From contig NZ_VTWS01000001.1 in the NCBI RefSeq assembly GCF_008727875.1, forward strand, positions 1,364,001 through 1,428,000: DNA of 64,000 nucleotides, read 5' to 3'. The stretch is from Larkinella humicola (GTDB lineage: Bacteria > Bacteroidota > Bacteroidia > Cytophagales > Spirosomataceae). This document shows positions 44,232 to 52,797 of the stretch, one piece after another (the stretch's first letter is position 1; the number at the start of each line of letters is the position of its first letter). The translations under genes and the position numbers were made by a program. The notes under the pieces are model-generated. The model was not told the origin of the DNA. It did not search any database and worked only from the letters and a program-made list of their open reading frames with translations.

Positions 44232-46694
44232 TTAATTCATCCGGCGTTGTTCCTCCTCAGAAACCGTCCGGCGGTTCCCGGCTCCTTTTAATTCCCGGTT
44301 TCCAAAATGGTAGGTGAACGTCAGGCGGGCGACGCGGGTTTCGGCGTAGGATGCAAAGCGGAAATCCATTTGCTGGAACTGCAGCGTTCCCCGATAGCGC
44401 TGCGTCTGAAACAGATCGCCCCAGTTGAAACGCAGAACGGCTTTTTTCTGCCACAAACTTTTCTGAAAGCCGACGCTCACCTGACCATATGCCCGCATTT
44501 TGTTCTGGCTGTAGACGTACGGCGAATTATAAGAAGCCGCCAGTTCAGCCGACAGGCCCTGCGGAAAAACGAACGTATGGTGGCTGGTCAGATTGGCCGA
44601 CGTCCAGGTCGTGTTCAGTGGTGTTCCGCCCACCCCGGATTGGTAGGAACTGTACGACAGATTAGCGGTATTGCGGGCCGACCACCAACGGGCAAATCGC
44701 ACAGGCGAACTCAGATTCAGCCCCAAAACCCTCTGTTTCGCCAGATTAACGAGCGTAACCCGCGTGACGCCGGTGATATCATTCTGTTCGTTGATGTCGG
44801 CTATGACGTCCCGGGTCTTTGCATAACTCACACTCACCGTCGTTTCGTCCTTGTAGCTATAACCGAGCTGGAAAGCGTCGGTATATTGAGGTTTCAGGTA
44901 CGGGTTGCCCTGCTGGTACATATACGGACTATAAATCCGGATGAAGGGGTTCAGAAACTGGTAATCCGGCCGGTCGATCCGGCGGCTGAAGGTATACTGG
45001 AACTGGTGGTTTTTGCCCACCTGGCGGGTCAGCGATACATTCGGAAACAGGTTCAGATACGACCGCTTTACGGTAGGATGGGCCGTTACGGAATAGGCTT
45101 CGGTTCGGGTCTGTTCCAGCCGAAGACCCACTTGCAGCGTCCAGTTCGCCCAGTTTCGGCGGCCCGTCAGATACCCGGCGTGAATCGTTTCGCGGTATTC
45201 AAATTGGTTTGTGCGGCTGGTGTCGAGCTGCCAGGGTATGGTTTGTCCTGCCTCCGCGCGTTTGGTCTCAAACTGCAAATCATTTTTGAGCGTCACAAAA
45301 CTGCTTTTCCAGCCGCCTTCCACGGTGGTCCGCCGGTCGATGGGATGCACATAATCGGCTTTGGCGGCTTGGATCAGAGCTTTCGATACGGTATGGAGTC
45401 GCTGAAAATCCCGGGGACCGGTTTCGACGCCCTGCGGGTTCAGGTAGCGGTTTTCAAACTGTTCCAGCGGCCGAAACGAGGCATCGGAATAATCGACATC
45501 CAGCCGCAATTCGCGTCCCTTGCCACCCCGGCTCGTGGTGTCGAACCGATGGCGGTAATTCAGGTTGGCCGCCAGCCGGTCGATGGTGCGTTGGTTGTCG
45601 TTCCCGGTTTCCTCGGTAGAGGTCAGAACGCCGGCTTTGTACAGCACACTGGTGGTTCCACCCTGCGAGCGGTTGCCAACGTTCATGCCGTTCAGCAGCA
45701 AACCGATGGTCGAATGGCGGTTGGGCGCAAAATCAGCACCAAACCGAAACGAGTGGCTGGTGTTTTGAATGGGTCGGTAGGTTTCCTGCCGGATCAATAG
45801 TGGCTCGCCATCCGGTGCCAGCCGCCGGTCGATGTTGGCCACCGACCAGTAGTCGCGCTGATCGAATGCGTAGGTACCAAACCAACTCCATGGGCCCGTT
45901 CGGGCATTGAGTGTCAGACCCGTATTGTATTTCAAAAACCGACCCTGACCCAATCCGGCAGTCAGATTGCCGTTGAGCCGTTGGGCCGACCGGTTGCGTT
46001 TCAGACGGATGTTGATGATACCGGCATTGCCGGCTGCATCGTAGCGGGCGGGCGGATTCGGGATGAGTTCAATGGCTTCGATGGTATTGCTGGGCGTGTT
46101 CCGGAGCAAATCCATCACCTGGGCCGCCGACAGATAGGTAGGCTTGCCGTCGATCATCACCAGCGTCTGGTCACGGCCTTTCAGACTAATTCGGTCCGAC
46201 TGCCCATCCACCACCACGCCGGGCGCTTTTTCCAGCACTTCGAGGGCGGTTCCACCCGTGGCCACAAGGCTGTTCTCAACGTTGAGAACCGTTTTGTCAA
46301 GTTGCTGCTCGATGAACGGTTTTTGAGCTTTCACCGTCACCTGAGACAATTGCCGGGTTTCTTCACGAACCACCAACGACGGCAGTTGGCTGTTCCACTG
46401 GTTCTCGCCTACTGTAAAGACACGGGAATAGGTTTTCTGAAACCCTACCAGTGAGGTCGCCACCAGATAAGTCCCGGCAGGAATGGTCTCAAATTCATAC
46501 ACGCCCTGCTGATTACTCACCGTCCCTTTCACCAGGGTCGAGTCGGTCGCTTTCAGCAACAGCAAGGTCACCAACTCCAGCGGACTGCCCCCCGAATCGT
46601 GTACCAGACCCGTCACCCCACCGAATTGTGGAGGCTGAGCCGTCAGGCTACCGGAAGCAAAAAGAAGCGCAACAATCAGAACACGTTTCAACAT
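44232..46694 (-). CDS. TonB-dependent receptor, OMP_b-brl_3 type
   Basis: After the signal peptide (LKRVLIVALLFASGSLTAQ) come a carboxypeptidase regulatory-like domain (about 25-105), a TonB plug (about 120-215: VDGQSDRISLKGRDQTLVMI, LIPNPPARYDAAGNAGIINI) and an outer-membrane barrel ending VARLTFTYHFGNRELKG. This family differs from SusC and often takes up peptides, metals or siderophores. It is 22 bases upstream of the LytS kinase gene and may be part of the same operon. Confidence 0.9.
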   Translation of the reverse strand: MLKRVLIVALLFASGSLTAQPPQFGGVTGLVHDSGGSPLELVTLLLLKATDSTLVKGTVSNQQGVYEFETIPAGTYLVATSLVGFQKTYSRVFTVGENQWNSQLPSLVVREETRQLSQVTVKAQKPFIEQQLDKTVLNVENSLVATGGTALEVLEKAPGVVVDGQSDRISLKGRDQTLVMIDGKPTYLSAAQVMDLLRNTPSNTIEAIELIPNPPARYDAAGNAGIINIRLKRNRSAQRLNGNLTAGLGQGRFLKYNTGLTLNARTGPWSWFGTYAFDQRDYWSVANIDRRLAPDGEPLLIRQETYRPIQNTSHSFRFGADFAPNRHSTIGLLLNGMNVGNRSQGGTTSVLYKAGVLTSTEETGNDNQRTIDRLAANLNYRHRFDTTSRGGKGRELRLDVDYSDASFRPLEQFENRYLNPQGVETGPRDFQRLHTVSKALIQAAKADYVHPIDRRTTVEGGWKSSFVTLKNDLQFETKRAEAGQTIPWQLDTSRTNQFEYRETIHAGYLTGRRNWANWTLQVGLRLEQTRTEAYSVTAHPTVKRSYLNLFPNVSLTRQVGKNHQFQYTFSRRIDRPDYQFLNPFIRIYSPYMYQQGNPYLKPQYTDAFQLGYSYKDETTVSVSYAKTRDVIADINEQNDITGVTRVTLVNLAKQRVLGLNLSSPVRFARWWSARNTANLSYSSYQSGVGGTPLNTTWTSANLTSHHTFVFPQGLSAELAASYNSPYVYSQNKMRAYGQVSVGFQKSLWQKKAVLRFNWGDLFQTQRYRGTLQFQQMDFRFASYAETRVARLTFTYHFGNRELKGAGNRRTVSEEEQRRMN

Positions 46695-46765
46695 TACGGG
46701 GCATGGAAAGCTGTTTTCTGATGAAAACTACGACTTCCCGATGCGTCTTCCCAGACTCAATTGGC

Positions 46766-47578
46766 TCAACCGGGGGTTTTATTGTTTGAATTGGGCGAGA
46801 TCGTATCTGAAATGAATGCCGACTCCAGCGTCCTGATCAACTGGGGTTTGATCGTCTGGGTGTATTGATAGCCAATCCGGAAAAGATCCCGGGCGCGACG
46901 CCAGTCAAAAACATCGTAGCGGCTCAATTCGGGCGGTTCGATCAGCAAGTGGCATTTGGCCAGCCGCTCCCGGGTTTTGCTGCGGACGGCTAGAATGAGA
47001 CTGCGCTCCAAAACGCCTTTGACGGATGTAATCGGTTTCTGGGTTGCGAACGGGTTGCAATGAATCCCGACGATGAAATCGACTTTGTCTTCGATCACTT
47101 CAACGGGCATGTTGTTCAAAACCGCCCCGTCGACGTATTGGCGTTTGTTGATCAGGTAAGGCTCGAAAATACCGGGCAAACAGCAGGAAGCCAGAATGGG
47201 TCGGACGAGTTCGCCGGTATTGAAAACCGTCAGAACGCCTTCGGTCAGGTCCGTCGCCACCACATGCATCGGGATATGCAGACTTTCAAAGCTATCATGC
47301 GGTAGATATTTCCGGTATAATTCCTCCGCTTTGTCGAGCCGCAACAGCCCCAGCCGGGTAAACGCGGGTCGAACGTGGCGATAAAAGGGCGTTGTCTCGA
47401 TAATTTTCAGGATTTCGTCGGGCGTATAGCCATTGGCGAATAAAGCACCGGCAATGGCCCCCGCACTCGTTCCCGCAATCTGATCGAACACAAACCCTTC
47501 TTCCTGTAAGCCCTTTAAAACCCCCAGGTGCGCAATTCCCCGCGCCCCTCCTCCGGAAAGCACCAAGCCAATTTTCAT
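46766..47578 (-). CDS. Patatin-like phospholipase (RssA/NTE type)
   Basis: A lipid acyl hydrolase. The oxyanion motif LVLSGGGARGIAHLGVL is at the N-terminus, the nucleophile serine lies in IAGTSAGAIAG, and the catalytic Asp lies in YVDGAVLNNMPVEVI. No signal peptide is visible, so it is likely cytoplasmic or membrane-associated. Length (270) is normal for bacterial patatins. Confidence 0.93.
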   Translation of the reverse strand: MKIGLVLSGGGARGIAHLGVLKGLQEEGFVFDQIAGTSAGAIAGALFANGYTPDEILKIIETTPFYRHVRPAFTRLGLLRLDKAEELYRKYLPHDSFESLHIPMHVVATDLTEGVLTVFNTGELVRPILASCCLPGIFEPYLINKRQYVDGAVLNNMPVEVIEDKVDFIVGIHCNPFATQKPITSVKGVLERSLILAVRSKTRERLAKCHLLIEPPELSRYDVFDWRRARDLFRIGYQYTQTIKPQLIRTLESAFISDTISPNSNNKTPG

Positions 47579-47599
47579 TTTTTTACGACGATGACTTCA

Positions 47600-47632
47600 C
47601 TTTTGCCCGTTCTTTAGGGGAACGGGGCAAAA
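47600..47632. repeat. Short (truncated) palindromic repeat copy 5
   Basis: CTTTTGCCCGTTC pairs with GAACGGGGCAAAAG around TTTAGGG. It contains only the outer arm of the repeat (compare copy 1) without the conserved centre, and lies between the MBL-fold and patatin genes. Confidence 0.6.
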
Positions 47633-47775
47633 GCGAAAGAATAAAGAATTAGTAGACGTATTAATGACGTTCAAATTCGAAAAATTGCGGAAAACCAAAC
47701 TGAACTTCCTCTTTCAGGTAACGAAGCGTATGCTGGTTTTGCTACGGGATGTTACATATAAAATCTCGTTCCGGT

Positions 47776-48615
47776 TCATTCCAATAACGCGGCCAACTCT
47801 CCTTTCTCCCGGATTCGGATGCCTTTCTCAGTGGCTTCGACGGTGGCGGCTTCAACAACCGGATCGTGTTCGAACACCAAAATCCAGTTTTCTTCGGCCG
47901 CCTGCTTTAGCAAACGCGTTTTTTCTTCCATCGTCAACAGCGGGCGGACGTCATAACTCATGATCCAGGGCAAGGGGACGTGGGCCGACGACGGAATCAG
48001 GTCGGCAACATAAGCCACTTTCCGGTTGCCGATCTGAAAAACCGGCAACGTCATTTTTTCCGTATGACCATCGACCTGCACCAGCTCGACATTTGGGAAG
48101 GAAAAACCGCCCTGATCGACAAAGTGCAACTGCCCGCTCTGCTGCAACGGTTCGATATTCTCCTTTAGAAAAGACGCTTTTTCGCGTGGATTCGGGTTCG
48201 TAGCCCAGTTCCAGTGCGCGCTGTGACTCCAGTAGACGGCGGATGGAAAAGTAGGAACGAGCCGGTCGGAGAACCGGGAAACCGCTCCACCCACGTGATC
48301 GAAGTGGAGGTGAGTCAGCAACACATCCGTAATGTCTTTTTCAGAATACCCCGCCTGCCGAATGGATTTCAGCAGGGACGCTTCCCCATGCGGCTCATAG
48401 TGACTGAAAAACCGGGCATCCTGCTTGTCGCCCAGGCCTGTGTCGACCAGCAGCAGCCGATTGCCTTCTTCCACCAGCAAACAGCGCATCGCCCAGGTGC
48501 AAAGGTTACGGTCGTCGGCCGGGTTGGACTTGTTCCAGAGTGATTTCGGCACAACCCCGAACATCGCCCCACCATCTAATTTAAAAAAACCGGTTTCGAT
48601 CGTTTGTAGCGTCAT
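47776..48615 (-). CDS. MBL-fold metallohydrolase
   Basis: The metal-binding motif LLTHLHFDHVGGAV and the later DGHTEKM and HDPVV segments define a metallo-beta-lactamase fold, of the quorum-quenching lactonase or similar class. There is no signal peptide. Length (279) is typical. Substrate unknown. Confidence 0.9.
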   Translation of the reverse strand: MTLQTIETGFFKLDGGAMFGVVPKSLWNKSNPADDRNLCTWAMRCLLVEEGNRLLLVDTGLGDKQDARFFSHYEPHGEASLLKSIRQAGYSEKDITDVLLTHLHFDHVGGAVSRFSDRLVPTFPSAVYWSHSAHWNWATNPNPREKASFLKENIEPLQQSGQLHFVDQGGFSFPNVELVQVDGHTEKMTLPVFQIGNRKVAYVADLIPSSAHVPLPWIMSYDVRPLLTMEEKTRLLKQAAEENWILVFEHDPVVEAATVEATEKGIRIREKGELAALLE

Positions 48616-48952
48616 AAATGAATTCTTGGAAAATGAATAATCAGACTTATATATACACTATAACCGGATCAGACGGTCCCGTTGGATAAAGAAATGATCA
48701 TTAAAAAGGTATTAAACGGAGCTATTTTACGCATTATAAACTAGATTTGTCTTGCATTTATCAGACATAACCAGTACTTTTAGGCATTGATTGAATGCTC
48801 AACGTGTATGAATTTAAAGAATCTCTCTGCATACTGCTCTTTTCGAGCTAGTGACAACACTGATGTTTGCGGTGTTCTTGGTTTCGATAATTCATCCATA
48901 TCCGTCGTATGTCATTCATTCAATTTCGGGTTGTAAGCAATCCTGTAAATTG

Positions 48953-48984
48953 TTGACAGATTTTAGGATTCAATGATATATAAA
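48953..48984 (+). promoter_or_regulatory. Promoter of a candidate small RNA
   Basis: TTGACA at 48953-48958 is followed after 18 bases by TATATA at 48977-48982. This is an unusually good housekeeping-type -35/-10 pair for Bacteroidota, where most protein genes use a different consensus. The nearest downstream reading frame on this strand is more than 2.5 kb away. Confidence 0.5.
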
Positions 48985-48989
48985 ATTTC

Positions 48990-49179
48990 GCTTGCAAATA
49001 AGTGATCAACCGGAAAGTCCGGTATAGAGGTTCCTTCTTCTCGTTTTTGGTTCGCCAAGACGGCTGCATGGAATGGTTATACTGATCTTTTTTTGAGCCT
49101 TACCCTTAGCGGGGTAAGGTAGGTAGGACAGAGAAAAATGGTAGCAAAGATCCCCGTACATTTCGGGGATTTTTCTTTT
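48990..49179 (+). ncRNA. Candidate orphan small RNA (about 190 nt)
   Basis: The region starts just after a strong promoter and ends at a clear terminator, and contains no reading frame. Internal hairpins are ACCGG-AAAGT-CCGGT (49009-49023) and CCTTACCC with GGGTAAGG (about 49098-49119). The size matches 6S RNA, and CTTGC near the 5' end could pair with GCAAAG near the 3' end, but the 6S secondary structure was not proven. The flanking genes are on the other strand, so it is not a leader of either. Confidence 0.4.
49150..49179 (+). terminator. Rho-independent terminator
   Basis: ATCCCCG-TACATTT-CGGGGAT forms a stem of seven base pairs followed by TTTTCTTTT on the plus strand. No protein gene precedes it on this strand, so it probably ends the small RNA. 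Confidence 0.75.
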
Positions 49180-49198
49180 CAGGACTCTTCAACTTTTC

Positions 49199-50074
49199 TC
49201 AGTCGGCCTTTCGGGTCAGCGTTTGGGGATCGATGGATACGGCAATGGCTTCACCAATATGCCATTCCTTTGTATCTGAAGGCACATTCACTGTGATAAT
49301 GGGGCTCGTTAGCCGAATCTGAAGTTGCGTTGTGGTCTCCCGGACATTCACTTCGTTTACGATACCCGTTACAGGATTGAGCGATTCTTTTTCTGCGGTA
49401 TAAGGACTTCCAAAATTCGTTACCTTTCCCTGTTTCAATTCCAGAATGTTGTCGGCGACCCGTTGAATTTCTTCCTGGTGATGGCTGACCAGGACCGTTG
49501 TCGTTCCGAATTGCCGGTGCAGTCGAACCAGTTCACCAAGCAATTGCTCCCGGGTTTCGTAATCAAGGGCCGAGAAGGGTTCATCCAGTAACAATACTTC
49601 GGGCCGACGCGCCAATGCCCGGATCAAGGCCACCCGCTGCCGCTGTCCACCCGACAGCGTGGCCGGTTTCCGGTCGGCCAGATTTTCTAAATCAACCAGT
49701 GCCAATAACTCATCGACCAACGAATCCCGACGGCTTTCGGCTGCAAACTCGACGTTTTGTCGGACAGTCATGTTGGGAAAGAGCGCAGCATCCTGAAACA
49801 CCATGCCGACTTTCCGCTGTTGCGTTGGCACCTGAATCTTTTGTGCCGTATCGAGCCAAATCCGGTCACCTACCCGCATCATGCCGCTATCCGGCACCGT
49901 CAGGCCTGCCAGAATCCGGAGGAGGGTCGTTTTTCCCGAACCCGAAGGGCCACACAGACCGGTCAGGCTTCCGGCTGTCAGCTTAAAATCGACCTCGAGC
50001 GGGGCCGGGCCGCTGGCAAACAACAAATTCATCCGGGCCCGGAGATGGAGCATCGGCATCAGAATATCACCCAT
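49199..50074 (-). CDS. modC: Molybdate ABC transporter ATP-binding protein
   Basis: It powers molybdate import. Walker A is GPSGSGKTTL, the signature is LSGGQRQRVAL and Walker B is VLLLDEPFSAL. A C-terminal TOBE/MOP-like domain (about 215-291) fits ModC. The start overlaps the modB 3' end by 16 bases; an in-frame ATG lies five codons further in. It is the last gene of a modABC operon. Confidence 0.9.
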   Translation of the reverse strand: MGDILMPMLHLRARMNLLFASGPAPLEVDFKLTAGSLTGLCGPSGSGKTTLLRILAGLTVPDSGMMRVGDRIWLDTAQKIQVPTQQRKVGMVFQDAALFPNMTVRQNVEFAAESRRDSLVDELLALVDLENLADRKPATLSGGQRQRVALIRALARRPEVLLLDEPFSALDYETREQLLGELVRLHRQFGTTTVLVSHHQEEIQRVADNILELKQGKVTNFGSPYTAEKESLNPVTGIVNEVNVRETTTQLQIRLTSPIITVNVPSDTKEWHIGEAIAVSIDPQTLTRKAD

Positions 50075-50730
50075 CTTTTGTTAATCGCGTAAACCGTCAG
50101 CAAAATACCGAAGGAGATGACCAGCAGCAACAAGGCGTAGGCATTGGCCGCTCCGTAGTGCAGCAACTCGACTTCATCGTAAATCGCCACGGAGGCCACG
50201 CGGGTTTGCCCGGGCAGATTGCCACCGATCATCAGCACCAGGCCAAATTCACCGATGGTGTGCGCGAAGGAAAGCACCAGGCCAGTCAGCAGCGACGGTT
50301 TGATGTTGGGAAGCAAGACACGGAAGAAGGTTTCCCGGCGGGATTTCCCAAGCGTATACGACGCTTCCCGCAACGACGCCGGCAGATTTTCCAAACCGGC
50401 CTGTACAGGGTGAACCATAAACGGCAAACTGTAAAAAATGGACGCCACCACCAGCCCTTCAAACGTAAACAACAACCGCAGGTCGAACCAGGCAAGCAAT
50501 TGTTCGCCCAGAAAACCGGTTGGACTAAAAGCGAGCAAGAAGTAAAAACCAAGGACCGACGGCGGCAGAACGAGCGGTAAACTGATGACAGCTTCGATCA
50601 CCGGTTTGAACCGGAAGCGGGTGAATGCCAGCCAACCCGCCAGCGGAATCCCGACCAGCAGCAACAAAAGCGTCGTGGTGGTGGCCAGTCGAAACGTAAG
50701 CAGCAGGGGTTGCCAGTCGAAATCGGTCAT
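50059..50730 (-). CDS. modB: Molybdate ABC transporter permease
   Basis: An inner-membrane permease with about five spans (TTTLLLLLVGIPLAGWLAF, AVISLPLVLPPSVLGFYFLL) and the ATPase-contact loop EASYTLGKSRRETFFRVLLP. Length (223) is typical of ModB. It overlaps modA by four bases and modC by sixteen, showing tight co-translation. Confidence 0.93.
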   Translation of the reverse strand: MTDFDWQPLLLTFRLATTTTLLLLLVGIPLAGWLAFTRFRFKPVIEAVISLPLVLPPSVLGFYFLLAFSPTGFLGEQLLAWFDLRLLFTFEGLVVASIFYSLPFMVHPVQAGLENLPASLREASYTLGKSRRETFFRVLLPNIKPSLLTGLVLSFAHTIGEFGLVLMIGGNLPGQTRVASVAIYDEVELLHYGAANAYALLLLVISFGILLTVYAINKRWVIF

Positions 50731-51464
50731 GGGCGGGATGGCAGTTGGTAACCGTATTGCTGGAAAATAGCCCGTGCTTCCGTCGAAAATAAATAGTCAT
50801 AGAATTTCTGCGAACCGGCGGTGGCCTTCTTGAGTAAAACTACGCCCTGCGCAATGGGTTCGGCTCCTTCCACATCGGCCCAGCGGACTTTGCCCTGCAA
50901 GGAGGGTTCCAACACGACCGATTTTGCCGTGAACCCCGCATCGACCGCGCCCGAAACCAGGTATTGGTTGACCTGTGAAATGCTTTCGCCGTAGACAATT
51001 TTGGGTTGTAAGCCTGTCAACAGATTTTGCTGGGTTAGCGTGTTTACGGCCACGGAGCCATAGGGAGCGGTTTTGGGGTTGGCAATGGCAATCTTCGTAA
51101 TCCGTTTGTCGGCCAGGACGGCCAGCCCTTGGGCGGGATCGATGTCGGCCCGCGTCCACAGCACCAGCAAGCCATAGGCATACGTTTTCGGTTTCGCCTG
51201 CGCCAGTCCGGCCCGAAAAACCAGCTCGGGATAGTGAAGATCGGCCGACAGAAAGACGTCGAACGGTGCGCCATTCTGAATCTGGGCCGTGAGCTTTCCC
51301 GACGAGTTGACGATGGATTCGACGGCCAGACCGGTTTTCTTTTCAAAACCGGCTTTCAGTTTTTCCATGACAAACTGCGCGTTGGCTGCCACCGCCACCC
51401 GAATTTTCTGGGCAGCAGCCGGAAGCGTGAATGCAATAAGAAACAGGATCAACCCGTGGCGCAT
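50727..51464 (-). CDS. modA: Molybdate-binding periplasmic protein
   Basis: The signal peptide (GLILFLIAFTLPAAAQ) precedes a substrate-binding protein with RVAVAANAQFVMEKL, NSSGKLTAQIQNGAPFDVFL (oxyanion-binding serine in NSSG) and GYQLPSRP at the end. Molybdate is the usual ligand, tungstate possible. It heads the modABC operon. Confidence 0.92.
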   Translation of the reverse strand: MRHGLILFLIAFTLPAAAQKIRVAVAANAQFVMEKLKAGFEKKTGLAVESIVNSSGKLTAQIQNGAPFDVFLSADLHYPELVFRAGLAQAKPKTYAYGLLVLWTRADIDPAQGLAVLADKRITKIAIANPKTAPYGSVAVNTLTQQNLLTGLQPKIVYGESISQVNQYLVSGAVDAGFTAKSVVLEPSLQGKVRWADVEGAEPIAQGVVLLKKATAGSQKFYDYLFSTEARAIFQQYGYQLPSRP

Positions 51465-51550
51465 GAACGATCGTTATGGTCTGGCAAATATAACGAGTTC
51501 TTGGAAATAGGAACGGGAATAAGTAGGTTTATATTCCTCACAGAACAATC

Positions 51551-52102
51551 ATGAAACATCTTTTCTTTCTATTGGCAGGGTGTCTTTTTAGCTTTAGCTG
51601 CCAGGCGCAGCTACTTCAGGAATTTGTCGGCGCAAAAAAACCGGAATGGAAAGCGGATGTCATTGCTCAACACGGCAATGGAAGTTGGCTAACCGGCGCA
51701 GGCATTACGGTTTTGGGCACTACCGCCAAAGTCGGTTATTTTGCCGCCAACCGGTGGTGGATTGGGGCTGAGGGAGAACTGCACAATTTTTTATCGACCC
51801 GTCTGGAAGGCGGTTTATTTGCCCGGTATTACCTCTGGAATGGCTCACTCCTGAGCGGTTTTGCACTGGGTGGCGTATCCTACGGTCGGTTCCAGGGCTG
51901 GGATTGGGACATTGACTTCGAAACCCCCGGTTCGCCAACGCGGTATTCCAGCGCCAAATTGAATGCGGGGCTGGGTCTGGAAATGACGCTTTCCCGGCGG
52001 TTGGCGCTTGAAGGCGTCGGGAAGGTGGGCAAACTCACCGATGCGGGCTGGTTTCAATCCAGTGTTCAGATGTCGCTCAATGTGTATTTAGGTCGGCGGT
52101 AG
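51551..52102 (+). CDS. Hypothetical outer-membrane beta-barrel protein
   Basis: A signal peptide (KHLFFLLAGCLFSFSCQAQ) is followed by alternating strands rich in Gly and aromatic residues (AKVGYFAANRWWIGAEGEL, RLEGGLFARYYLWNG, AKLNAGLGLEMTLSRRLA), ending SVQMSLNVYLGRR. This is the pattern of a small outer-membrane barrel. No specific family is recognised. Confidence 0.6.
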   Translation: MKHLFFLLAGCLFSFSCQAQLLQEFVGAKKPEWKADVIAQHGNGSWLTGAGITVLGTTAKVGYFAANRWWIGAEGELHNFLSTRLEGGLFARYYLWNGSLLSGFALGGVSYGRFQGWDWDIDFETPGSPTRYSSAKLNAGLGLEMTLSRRLALEGVGKVGKLTDAGWFQSSVQMSLNVYLGRR

Positions 52103-52155
52103 AGCCCATCTGGCTTGAAAGTGCCGATTAAAATACGTAGTATTGATTTCATTGG

Positions 52156-52776
52156 ATGAATAAGCGCATGGCAATACCCATTGTCTTTGAGGAGCCCAAA
52201 CGCCGAAAACGCGTTCCCTCCTATCTGGTTTACGAAACACTCAACGGAAAGCCTCTGTATTACAAAGGCTACAAGGAAGTTTTGTCAGGCAAGAAAACAG
52301 CCGCCGAGATTATGGGAAGCAGTTCGTTGCAAGCGGCCATTGTGACTGCTATTGTCATGTTTATAGGTCGTACGATCAATCGAAAAAGATATTTAGTCGT
52401 TTCAAATGAATCCGGCCTTCATGTCGATCATGGGAGTAATTTTTCGAATGATGTAGCCATTTTTGAAAAAGAAGGGCTCATTCTGACAAATAAATATTTC
52501 GATGTACCGCCTAAAGTTGCCATTGAAGTTGATGTACAGATTGATCTGGAGAATTTTTCGGCCCGTGAACAGAGCTACATTTACGCAAAAACCGAGCGGC
52601 TTCTCGACTTTGGTGTTGAACGCGTAATCTGGATTACCACCCAGCCCCAAAAGATGTTCATTGCCAATCGCACTGGCGACTGGATTACCCACAATTGGGA
52701 TGTTAATGCACCGGTTTTAGATAATTGTGTGTTGAATCTGGCTGAGTTGTTAAGGGAAGAAGGGATTGGCTTATAA
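52156..52776 (+). CDS. Uma2-like PD-(D/E)XK protein
   Basis: The protein resembles the Uma2 (DUF820) group of putative nucleases: SNDVAIFEKEGLI (metal-binding Asp), VPPKVAIEVDVQIDLENF (E-V-D in place of the common E-V-x-S), then YIYAKTERLLDFGVERVIWI. Uma2 genes are common in Bacteroidota and cyanobacteria with unknown roles. It lies 22 bases upstream of the Roco-TIR gene on the same strand and is probably co-transcribed, so a joint role is possible. Confidence 0.65.
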   Translation: MNKRMAIPIVFEEPKRRKRVPSYLVYETLNGKPLYYKGYKEVLSGKKTAAEIMGSSSLQAAIVTAIVMFIGRTINRKRYLVVSNESGLHVDHGSNFSNDVAIFEKEGLILTNKYFDVPPKVAIEVDVQIDLENFSAREQSYIYAKTERLLDFGVERVIWITTQPQKMFIANRTGDWITHNWDVNAPVLDNCVLNLAELLREEGIGL

Positions 52777-52797
52777 CGTTTACGGTCTCTCCTTTTT

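Noticed and set aside
44307-45800. Plus-strand frame of about 500 codons opposite the TonB receptor
   Set aside because: It is the shadow of a gene with clear plug and barrel motifs.
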